Below the pieces are notes generated by a model. The model was not told the origin of the DNA and did not search any database. It was given only the letters and a program-made list of their open reading frames with translations. A program made the position numbers and the translations under genes. From NCBI RefSeq assembly GCF_000499385.1, contig NW_013654333.1:5001-29087 (forward strand): a stretch of DNA of 24,087 nt. Direction: 5' to 3'. Below are positions 8,311 to 19,809 of this stretch, piece after piece. Within the stretch, counting starts at the first letter, position 1; every line of letters begins with the position of its first letter. This stretch comes from Eimeria necatrix. Lineage: Eukaryota; Apicomplexa; Conoidasida; Eucoccidiorida; Eimeriidae.

Positions 8311-9858
8311 TTCAGAAAAGAGGAGAATTAGTTCGCGTTGCTTCTCGGCAGCAAATGCTGCAGCAGCAATTTGCTGCAATTCGAAAAGAAGCAAATGAGC
8401 TGCAGCAGCAGCTCGAGACGCAAAGGAAGCAGTAATTCTTTTATTTGTTTTTTATTTATTTATTTTTTATTTATTCATTTATTATTTATTATTTGTTTAT
8501 TTATTTATTATTTATTATTTATTTATTTATTTATTATTTATTTGTTTATTTATTTATTTATTAATTATTTATTTGTTTATTTGTTTATTTATTTATTTAT
8601 TTATTATTTTTTTATTTATTTATTCATTTATTATTTGTGTATTTATTTTTTATTTATTTATTTAGTTCTTTATTTATTTATATATTATTCATTTGTTTAT
8701 TTATTCATTTATTTATTTACCTGTTTATTTATTTATTTGCTTGTTTATTTTTTGCCATTTACGTGGTATTTATTTATTTATTTGCTTATATATTTATTAT
8801 TTATTTATTTATTAGCTTATTTATTTATTTTGTTCTTTATTTATTTGTTCGTTCATTTATTATTTATTTGGTATTTATTTATTTTTTTACTCATTTAGTT
8901 GTTTATTTATTTTTTATTCATTTTTTACTTTTTATTTTTTATTGTTCATTCAGTTGGCTATTTTATTATTTTTTTCACTATTTAATTGTTTACTATTTAT
9001 TTAATTAATTATTTACGTGTTTATTATTTATTATTTATTTTAATTTGATGTTAAAGATATTATTTGTTTTTTTAGTATTTATTGATTTCTTTATTCATTC
9101 ATTTGTTTACTTATTATTTGTTTGCTGAAGTTAAATATAAATGGACGAAAAAAAAAGAAAGTAAAATTAAAATAAAAGTAAAACAAAACCAAAACTGAAT
9201 TGAATTAAATTAAAAAATAAGCTAAAATTAAATTAAATTAAACTAAATAAAATTAAACTAAATTAAAATATGGAATAAAATTAATTAAATTTAATTAAAT
9301 TTAATTAAATTTAAAAAATTAAAAATAAAATAAAATGTTTTTGTTTTTTTGCAGCTCAAAAGACGTGGAAATGAATTTGACGAAAAATGCAGCAGAAACT
9401 ATTTCGAGACTTCAGGTCTCTATTTTTATTTTTATTTTTATTTTTATTTTTACATTTATATTTATTTTATTATATTTTGTTTTAATTTTTATTTTATTTT
9501 ACTTTTATTTTTATTTATGATTTTTATTTTTATTTTTGTTTGTATCTTTATTTTTATTTTCATTTTCATTTTTATTTTTATTTCTTTTATTTTGTTTTAT
9601 TTATTTCATGTTCTTATTTGTTTGGCCTTAATTTCATTTTCTTCTAATTTCATTTTCTGTTATTTTATTTATTATTTCTGTGATTTAATTATTTCTTTTT
9701 TTAATTTATTTATCTCTTTCAATTTCCTTATCGCAATTTATTTCTTTCTTTCCTTTATTTTTACTTTTAATTTTTTATTTTTAATTTTTTCCTCTTTCTG
9801 TTTTGCTGCACCCTCTATCTGTATTGAAATGCATTTTGTTTAAAAAGTCAAAACACTT

Positions 9859-9917
<59 letters not shown>

Positions 9918-11371
9918 TTACTTTCTTTTTTTTATTTTTTCAGAAAGAGGAGAAAAGGCTCACTGCGTCCATCGGTCAGCGCGGGAACACTCAAACCCTA
10001 AAACGTCCTCCCCAGGGTTTAGGGTTTAGGGTTTAGGGTTTGGGGTTTAGGGTTTAGGGTTTAGGGTTTAGGGTTTGGAGGTTGACGCAGAGCGTGGTAC
10101 TCATGAGGCGGCCAGGTTAAAGCAGCGAGAGAAAACCCTCAACGAAAAACTCGAAGTGAGCTTAACCCAAAACACTAAACCCTAAACCCTAAACCCTAGA
10201 CCCTAAACCCTAGACCCTAAACCCTAAACCCTAAAATCTTAGACCCCTTTCTCGCTAGCTTCTGTAGCAGCGCATTCAAACCCTCTTAGGTGTGTTTCCC
10301 TCTCTAGCTAGCCAGCTAGCTAGCTAACAAACTAGCTAGCTAACAAACTGGCTAGCTAGCTAGCTAGCTAGCTAGATAGATAGCTAGCCATCTACCTAGT
10401 CGGCTGTTTATCTAGCTAGATGCTTAGCTAGCTAGCTATTTAGATGGCTAGCTGTTTGGTTAGCCAGCTAGCTAGCCAGACATTTGGCTAGCCAGCTAGG
10501 CATTTAGCTACCTAGCTAGCCGTTTGCCTAGCTAGCTAGCAATTCAGCTAGCTAGCTAGCTAGCTATTCAGCTAGCTGGCTAGCTAGCTAGCTAGCTAGC
10601 TAGCGGGTGGTGCTGCTGTTTTTGTTTTCTCAAGGCCCTTGCTGTGCAGCAGCAAAACTTGAATGAAGAAGTAGCAGCAGCAGAAGCCCCAAGGAAGACT
10701 CAGGAAGAGCAGCAGCAGCTGACGGAACATTTGCTGCTGCTGCTGCAGCAGCAAGCTGAACGCACGGCGCAGCAGCAGCAAGAGCAGCAGCAGCAGCTCG
10801 AGAGGCTGGAAGCGCAATCACAAGTAAAACCTTGTTCCCGAAACCCTAAACCCTAAACCCTAAACCCTAAACCCTAAACCCTTAATCGTATGCCATAATC
10901 AAGAGGGCCTGTGCCAGGAGCTGCGAAAAAGGAAGTTAATTTTCTAGGGCGGCTGATACAGTTGCTGCTGCTGCTGCTGCTGCTGCCTCCTGTTTCACTG
11001 CTGCTGCTGCTGCTGTTGCTCTTGCTGCCGCTGCTGCTGCTGCAGTCTCTGCAGCAACAACTGCAGCAGCAGCAGCAAAAGCTGCAGCAGCAACGCAGAG
11101 TGTCTGAAGAGCTTTTGCCGCAGCAGCGCGATGTTCGCAACAGACTCGACTTGGCACAGGCAAACCCTAAACCCTAAACCCTAAACCCTAAACCCTAAAC
11201 CCTAAGCCCTAAACCCTAAACCCTAAACCCTAAACCCTCAGTTTGTGTTGCTTTGGCTTCTTCTATCAATGGCTTATTTTCTCTACTCATCTGTAAGGCA
11301 TTGCTATTTGTTTATTAATCATTTATTATTTATTTATTTATTTCTTTATTTATTTCTTATTCACTTATTTC

Positions 11372-11406
<35 letters not shown>

Positions 11407-11586
11407 TTTGTTTCTTCATCACTTTTCCAATTTTGCACAGCTTGAGCCTTTCACCTCCACGCCACTTTAACAAATAAATAAATAAATAATAAATAATAAA
11501 TAATAAATAATAAATAATAAATAATAAATAATAATAAATAAATAAATAAATAAATAATAAATAATAAATAAATAAAAACAAACAAA

Positions 11587-11629
<43 letters not shown>

Positions 11630-14009
11630 AAATAAATAAAGAAAAAGCGTCGAAAGAAAACCGCTGGCGAGGGTTTGGCGCGCGGGTTTGGGGTGTACGT
11701 ACACCTCAGCTGGACTTTGCGAACAGCAGCGAACAATTAAATGAAAGACAAAAAGAAATAAAAGAAGCAGCAGCAATTCAAAAAGAGACAAAAGAAGCTT
11801 TGTTGCAGTGGAAAGCAGCTTTGGAAAGAGCCAAGTTGTGAGCCGCGAGGGTTTAGGGTTTAGGGTTTAGGGTTTAGGGTTTGGCCTGCGCGCCACGGCG
11901 GCAGACGACGGCGCCCAGGGTCTGCGGCTGGCGCTCTAGGGTTTAGGGTTTAGGGTTTAGGGTTTAGGGTTTAGGGTTTAGGGTTTACGGATAATGATAT
12001 CCCACGCTCCAAGGAGTCCAGACTGTGGCGTTTAGCCTCAAAGAGCCAGTGAACTGGGGTCTAGGCTACAGGGTCTAGGGTTTAGGGTGTAGGGTTTAGG
12101 GTTTAGGGTTTAGGGTTTAGGGTTTAGGGTTTAGGGTTTAGGGTTTAGGGTGTTTAGGGTTTAGGGTAGGTTTGGGGTTTAGGGTTTAGGGTTTAGGGTT
12201 TAGGGTTTAGGGTTTAGGGTTTAGGGTTTAGGGTTTAGGTTTAGGGTTTAGGGTTTAGGGTTTAGGGTTTTAGGGTTTAGGGTTTAGGGTTTAGGGTTTA
12301 GGGTTTAGGGGGGTTTAGGGTTTAGGGTTTAGGGTTTAGGGTTTAGGGTTTAGGGTTTAGGGTTTAGGGTTTAGGGTTTATGCAGGGCGCGGGAAACACC
12401 CCCGCGTTGGTGAACAGTTTGTTGACTTCGCTGTGCAACATTTCGCCCTTCGGTGGTTGCAGGGACTACAAAAGAGGGACTGTTCAAAGAGATATCACAG
12501 CAGCGCTGTTGCCTCCCTTCGTGGCTCGCAAGGTGAAGTTTATATCCACCCCAAACCCTAAACCCTAAACCCTAAACCCTAAACCCTAAACCCTAAACTC
12601 TAAGCAACTAGGCGAAATGGGAAGCCGGAATTTTTGATGAGTTGGCGGCTGCGGCTGGCCTCCCGTCATATCGAAGCAGCCCTTTGCTGCTCACTAGGGT
12701 CTAGCCCTAAGGGTTTAGGGTTTAGGGTTTAGGGTTTAGGGTTTAGGGTTTAGGGTTTAGGGTTTAGGGTTTGGGGTTCAGGCGGAGCTCGCGCTGCAGC
12801 GAAAAGCGCTGTTGGAGGAAAGCGCCAAGAGAGCTAAAGAGGTCAATTGAATTTATTTTATTTATTTATTCATTTTAATTTAATTCAATTAATTTTATTA
12901 ATTTTATTTTATTTTATTTTATTTAAATTTGTTTTATTTTGTCAAGTTAATTTAATTTATTTAATGCAATTTAGGTTAATTAATTTAATTAAATTAATTC
13001 TGTTTATTGGATTTCTTTTCTTTTCATTTATTTCTTTTTCGGCTTCCCCCAAATTTCATTTTAATTTTTAACTTTATTTTTTTAATTTTATTCTTGCTTT
13101 TATTTTGTTTTATTTTAATTTTATTTCCTTTTATTCTATTTTAATTTGCTTTTTATTTTCCTTTTATTTTCTTTTTATTTTCATTTGTTTTCATTTCTTT
13201 TTTATTTGCTTTTATTTCTTCTTTTTGCTTTTTTAGTTCTTTTTTCTTTTTATTTCTTTTTATTTTATTTCATTTTATTTTTTTAATTTAATTTTATTTG
13301 TTATAATTTTTTCCAAATTCTTTTTTGATTATATTTTGAGGGTTTGCGTCTAAGTGTTCCTTTGCGGCTGCTTCTCTGAATTTCTCCTTAGGGTTTAGGG
13401 TTTAGGGTTTAGAGTTTAGGGTTTAGGGTTTAGGGTTTAGGGTTTAGGGTTGAGCTGCAGGCGGGAAAGCTAAAAGAGGAGAACGAGGCTCTTTTTGGCT
13501 ACATTAAAGGCGACGTGAGTTCACGCTAAACCCTAAACCCTAAACCCTAAACCCTAAACCCTAAACCCTGAACCCTGGGTCTCCCAAATGGAATTCCCAG
13601 TTGCACATTTGTTTTCTCTTGCTGCCATCAGGAGGCTTCTGTAAAAGAGAAAAAAGAAGAGCTCATGGCCTTGGTCCCCAACCCCTAAACCCTAAACCCT
13701 AAACCCTAAACCCTAAACCCTAAACCCTAAACCCTAAGCCCCAAACCCGAAACCGCAAACCCTAAGCCCCAAGCCCCAAACCCTAAACCCCAGCCGCCAA
13801 ACCCTAAACCCTAAACCCTAAACCCTGCTGCTGCGTGCAGAGCAAGCGGCGCAGCGAGCTGCAGGGAGACTCCGCTTTGCTGCTGCAGCAAATAGCTAGC
13901 TGGGCTAGCTTGCGCAGCAGCATGGCTAGCCAGCGGCAGCAAGCAGCACAAAGTGTTGCAGAAGCAGAAAAGATCTACAAAGACCTCCAGGAACAAATTC
14001 AACTCAAAG

Positions 14010-14040
<31 letters not shown>

Positions 14041-14069
14041 TGCTGCTGCTGCTGCTGCTGCTGCTGCTG

Positions 14070-14108
<39 letters not shown>

Positions 14109-14389
14109 GCTGCTGCTGCTGTTGCTGCTGCTGCTGCGTTTGCTGCTGCTGCTAGTGCTCGTTGGGGTGATGATGCTGCTGCTGCTGTTGCTGCTGCTGC
14201 TGCCGCTGCAGCTGTTACTTAGCCTGGGTAGCTTTCTCTTCTTTCCCATGATTTTCCCTTTGCTGCTGCTGCTGCTGCTGCAGTTGATGAGCTAGCTAGC
14301 TAGCTAGCTAGCTAGCTAGCCTCGTACACAAAGAACCTGAAGGTCCATTTATCTACTTCAAAATATCTAAAAACGCGAATTTCTTGCTT

Positions 14390-14459
<70 letters not shown>

Positions 14460-15628
14460 GACTGCAGAGCGCGGAGGGATCCCTGGCAGCAGCACGTCTG
14501 TCGAGTTTGCTGCAGCAGCAGCAGCAGCAAGAAGCAAAAATAAAAGAGACGCAGCAGCAAACCACAAGACTGTCTTTGCTGCTGCAGGCAGCAAATCAAA
14601 CTTTGTTGGAACTTCTCAAAAGACAGTCCATTTTGGCCAACGAAGTCTGTACGTACACCCGAGAGGCCCAGGAAAAGAAAAACAAAACTCTCGTGAGGCC
14701 TTTTATCATTATTTATTTATTTTTTTTATTTATTTTATTTTATTTTATTTATTTGTATTTTTTATTTGTTTATTTTTATTTATTTATTATTTCAATTTAT
14801 TTATTTATTTCAATTTGTTTATTTATTTCAATTTTATTTATTTATTTCTTTATTTCTTTATTTCTTTATTTATTTATTTATTTAGTCAGCTGGTTAGTCA
14901 GTTAGTTAGTTAGTTAGTCAGTTATTTGTTTTTTGTTTTATTTTATTTTATTTGTTTTTAATTTCATTTTATTCATTTGTTTTATTTTTAATTTTCTATT
15001 TCCAATTTCGTGTTTTGTTTCTTTCAACTTCGAACTTTATTTAATTTCCAGTTCAATTCATTTTTTATTTATTTTATTTCTTTGTTTCAACTTTTAATTC
15101 CTTCAATTAATTAATTTAGTTTTTAATTTAATTTAATTTTTAATTTAATTTAATTTTTTAATTTAGTTTATAACTCCATTCAGTTTCTAACTTAGTTTGC
15201 TTTGTAATTCAATTTCGTTTTTGGGTTATTTTAGTTTTATTAAATTTAGTTTTTATTTAATTTAATTTTAATTTAATTCAGTTTTTATTTTATTTATTTT
15301 TATTTATTTGCTTTTGAAAAAAGAAATTCTATTTTGCTTCTTCTACATGCAAACTGCAAAGACTCTTTGTGGAGTAGTCCAGATTCAAGCAGAGCAGCAG
15401 CAGCAGCAGCAGCAGTTAAGCAGCAGCAGCAGCAGCAGTTAAGCAGCAGCAGCAGCAGTGAAGCAGCAGCAGCAGCAGTTAAGCAGCAGCAGCAGCAGTG
15501 ACAGCAGTAGCAGCAGCGGTGACAGAAGCAGCAATGAGAGCAGCAGTGATAGCAGCAGCAGTGACAGCAGCGCCAGCAGCAGCAGCAGCAGCAGCAGCAG
15601 TGATAGCAGCAGCAGTGACAGCAGCACC

Positions 15629-15675
<47 letters not shown>

Positions 15676-15790
15676 TGTGTTGTTTGCTTCAGGCGATTGC
15701 TGCTGAGTGCATGAAGGCGCTGCAGCAAAGAGCAGTTTTGAGAAATCAACATTCCAGATTGCTGCTAAAGATCGCCCGCTGCAATGGTAT

Positions 15791-15827
<37 letters not shown>

Positions 15828-15997
15828 CACTGCTGCTGCTGTTGCTGCTGAAGTGATAATGCTGCTACTACCTCCACTGCTGCTGCTGCTTCCAGTCGTT
15901 GCTGCTGCTGCACTGCTGCTGCTTTTGTTGCTGCTGCTGCTGCTGCTGCTGCTTCCAGTACTGCCTTTTCAAGTGCTGCTTTCACAGCTGCTGCTAC

Positions 15998-16032
<35 letters not shown>

Positions 16033-16184
16033 AGAGGAAGCTGAGGCTTGTTTAATTGCTGCTGAGAGGCGGAATGCTTGTCTTTGCAATTTGGAAATTG
16101 AAATTAAAAAAAAGAAAGATCATTTTTATGCTGCTATCGAAAGCAGAAACATCACCGGCGTGAACTTAATTGACAGGTTTGGCT

Positions 16185-16226
<42 letters not shown>

Positions 16227-17171
16227 GCAGCAGCAGCAGCAACGGTAGCAGCAGCAGCAGCAGCAGCATTTCTTTTTTTCTTCTTTTCTTCAGTTTCTTT
16301 TTTTTCTTTTAATTATTTTTGTTGTTTTAATTCTTTTATTTTAATTTTTTTATTATAAGTTTATTACTTTTATTTGAATTTCCACTTTTGTTTTTATTTC
16401 CATTTTTTCGGCTTTTGTTTGCTGCCGTTGTTTGGCCTTTGCGGGAATAAAATTAAAATTGGATTTTATTTAATTTGAATTTAAATTAAACATAATTTAA
16501 ATTTGAATTAAATTCAAATCAAACTTGAATTATAACTGAATTATATATATGAATTAATAAATGAATAAATAAATTCATAAACAAATAAATGACTAAATAA
16601 ATAAATAGATAAATATATATATATAGATATATATATATATATGAGTAAATAGATAAATAAATAAACGAATAAATAAATAAATAAATAAATGAATAAAAAT
16701 AAATAAATAAATAAATGAAAATAAAGAAAAAGAAATAAAAAATAAATGCCACTTTCCGAACTGTCTGGACACCTGAAATTCGCCGCAGGAATGATGAGCT
16801 TTGTTTGTTGTGGGAAAGAAGTTATGCATTTGGTAATTAAATTAAATTAATTAAATTAATTTAATTAAATTAATTAAATTAATTAAATTAATTAAATTAA
16901 ATTAAGTTAATTAATTAAATTAAATTAAATTAAAATGGTTATTTTGATTTATTTATTTACAATTATAGTTGTTAGTATCTTTATTCAGCTGTTTCATTTC
17001 TTTTTGGGATTTGTTTTTCGTTTTTCTTTCTTCTTCATTTTATTTATTTTTTTTTTGTTTTGTTTTCATTTTTATTTATTCACATCTTTGTTTTACTTGC
17101 TTTCTTTCGAGGGGTTTGTTTGCTTAGCAGCAAACGACACACGAAATGAAGCAGCAGCAGCAGCAGCAGCC

Positions 17172-17204
<33 letters not shown>

Positions 17205-18983
17205 AATTGTGTGTGCATGTGCGCAGAGCTCGCTGAGAGACGGGGGCTGCAAGCCACTCAGGAGGCAGAGGCCGTAAGGCATAAGCTAGCTAGCTAGCTC
17301 GTGGCTAGCTAGCTAGCTAGCTAGCTAGCTACCTCGCTAGCCAGATAGAAGGATAGGTAGATGGATAGATAGCTAGGTGTCCAGCTAGCTAGCTAACTAG
17401 CTAGCTAGCTAGCTAGCTAGCTTGCTAGCTTGCTAGCTTGCTAGCTAGCTAGCTAGCAAGCAAGCTAGCACATGAATGGCTAGCTAGCCATCTGACAATC
17501 TATACCTCGTCAGAGATGAAGGCCTAGCACTCAGAGTGTCGGGCCCAGCAAACCTGGCTAGCTAGCCAGCTAGCTAGCTAGCTAGCTAGCTAGCTAGCTA
17601 GCTAGCTAGCTAGCTAGCTGCGTCTGCGTGTACATGCAGCTAGCCGCCGAGCCAGCGAGCTAGCTGCGTGGCTAGCTATCTACGTAGCTAGCTAGCTGCC
17701 TAGCTGGCTAGCTATCTAGCTATCTATATAGCTGGATAGTTACCTAGCTAGCTAGCTAACTAGCCAGCTTCCTAGCTAGCTGGCTGGCTGGCTAGCTAGC
17801 TAGCTAGCTGGCTAATGGCTAGCTGGGTGGCTAGCTGTTTCGCCTGTGCTGCAGGAAGTGCGGCAGCTGCGGCTGAAGGCGCAGCAGCTGCAGCAGCAGC
17901 TGCAGCAGCAGCGGAAGCAATCGAACTTAGTGCCGCAGCTAGCTGAGGAAGCAGCAGCACTGAAGCAGCAGCTAGCTGCGGAAAAGATAAATCTTCAGAA
18001 GCTCAAACTCGAGCTCGGTACTCAAACCCTAAACCCTAAACCCTAAACCCTAAACCCTAAACCCTAATGTCTAAACCCCAAGTCATGGTTTTTCTGCTGG
18101 CTTTTCTTTTCTCAGAAAACCCTAATGGCAGCCGGCAATGGAGGGAAACGGGAAGGTAGCGCCCTAGGGAACAAGGGTTTAGGGTTTAGGGTTTAGGGTT
18201 TAGGGTTTAGGGTTTAGTAGCCTCTAGCAGCCAGCGCAGGTGTTCCTCCAGCGTTGGCTTCTTCCCGCGGCCCGTACAAAAGTGCCGTTCTTAGGGTTTA
18301 GGGTTTAGAGTCTAGGCCTTAGGCTCTAGGGTTTAGGGTTTAGGGTTTAGAGTTTAGGGTTTAGGGTTTAGGGTTTAGGGTTTAGGGTTTGCGCAGGCCG
18401 GAGCCCCCGGTGGAAGAGCTGCAGGCAAAAGCTGCAGAACTTCAAAATCGCTTGGGAAGTCAAAAGAGGAAATTGATGGAATTGGATTTGAAGTTTGAAG
18501 AATTAAATGAAGGAAATGGTATTTAATTTAAATAAATAAATAAATAAATGGAATTAAATCAACTAATAATATTTAATTTAATTTAATTTAAAATAAAATA
18601 GAAAAAAATTCAATTAAAGAGGTTTTTAATTTTCAAAAAATTATTTAAAAGGGAATTAAATGGAGGAAATGGCATATTATTTAATTAAATAATTTAACTG
18701 TTTAATTTAATTAAATGCGTGAGTTATTTAATTCGATTAAATAATTAAATTGTTTGATTTAATTAAATTATTTAATTATTTAATTAAATTAATTTATTTA
18801 ATTGTTCAATTAAATTAAATATAATAAAAGTATATTCTTTGTTTACTTATTTGCTCATGTATTTATTATCTATTTATTTATTTATTATTTATTATTTATT
18901 CATTGTTTATTTATTATTTATTGATTCATCATTTACTTCATTTATTTATATACGTACATATTTATTTATTTATTTATTATCAT

Positions 18984-19018
<35 letters not shown>

Positions 19019-19193
19019 TTATTTTATTTATTTATTTTTATTTATTTGCAGAGCTGCTGCTGCAGAAGACAGGCTCAAACAAGTTGGTTGCTGCTGATTT
19101 GCTGCTGCAGCTAAATCTGCTGCAGCAGCGGCTGCAGCAGATCAGCAGCAAACGCCGCTGCCTACAGGCAGAGACAAATGTCTACAAGGCAAG

Positions 19194-19286
<93 letters not shown>

Positions 19287-19382
19287 GTTGATTATTTTGT
19301 TTTGTTTATAGCGAATAGCTATATAGCCCAGTAATAGCTAAAAAATAAATACTTATTAAAATAAATATATTAAAAGAATACA

Positions 19383-19425
<43 letters not shown>

Positions 19426-19776
19426 AATAATAAATAAATAAATAAATAAAATAATTGAACTTTAATTTTATTTAATTTGAAAAGAAGCCAAAAACCAAAT
19501 TGAGAAAACTAAGAAAAGATATTTCTGGTGTCTAGACAGCTCTGCAGCTGGGCCTAACTTTGGGAGAAGACACAGGGCTTAGGGTTTGGGGTTTAGGGTT
19601 TAGGGTTTAGGGTTTAGGGTTTGGGGTTTAGGGTTTAGGGTTTGCAGAGGAGGTGCTGTGCTGCAGTCGATGCTGCCTCAGCTAGCCGAGCTGCAGCAGC
19701 AGCTAGCTAGCCGGCTAGCCACGGCCAGAGCGGATCTGCTGCAGCAGCAGGACCCCTCAGCAGCAGCAGCAGCAGC

Positions 19777-19809
<33 letters not shown>

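Noticed and set aside
8338..9008. Long Tyr/Leu/Phe/Ile frames that resemble a membrane protein
   Set aside because: They translate ATTT microsatellite inside intron 3. The same pattern appears at 9349-9843, 11245-11791, 14700-14913, 16519-16829 and 18839-19114.
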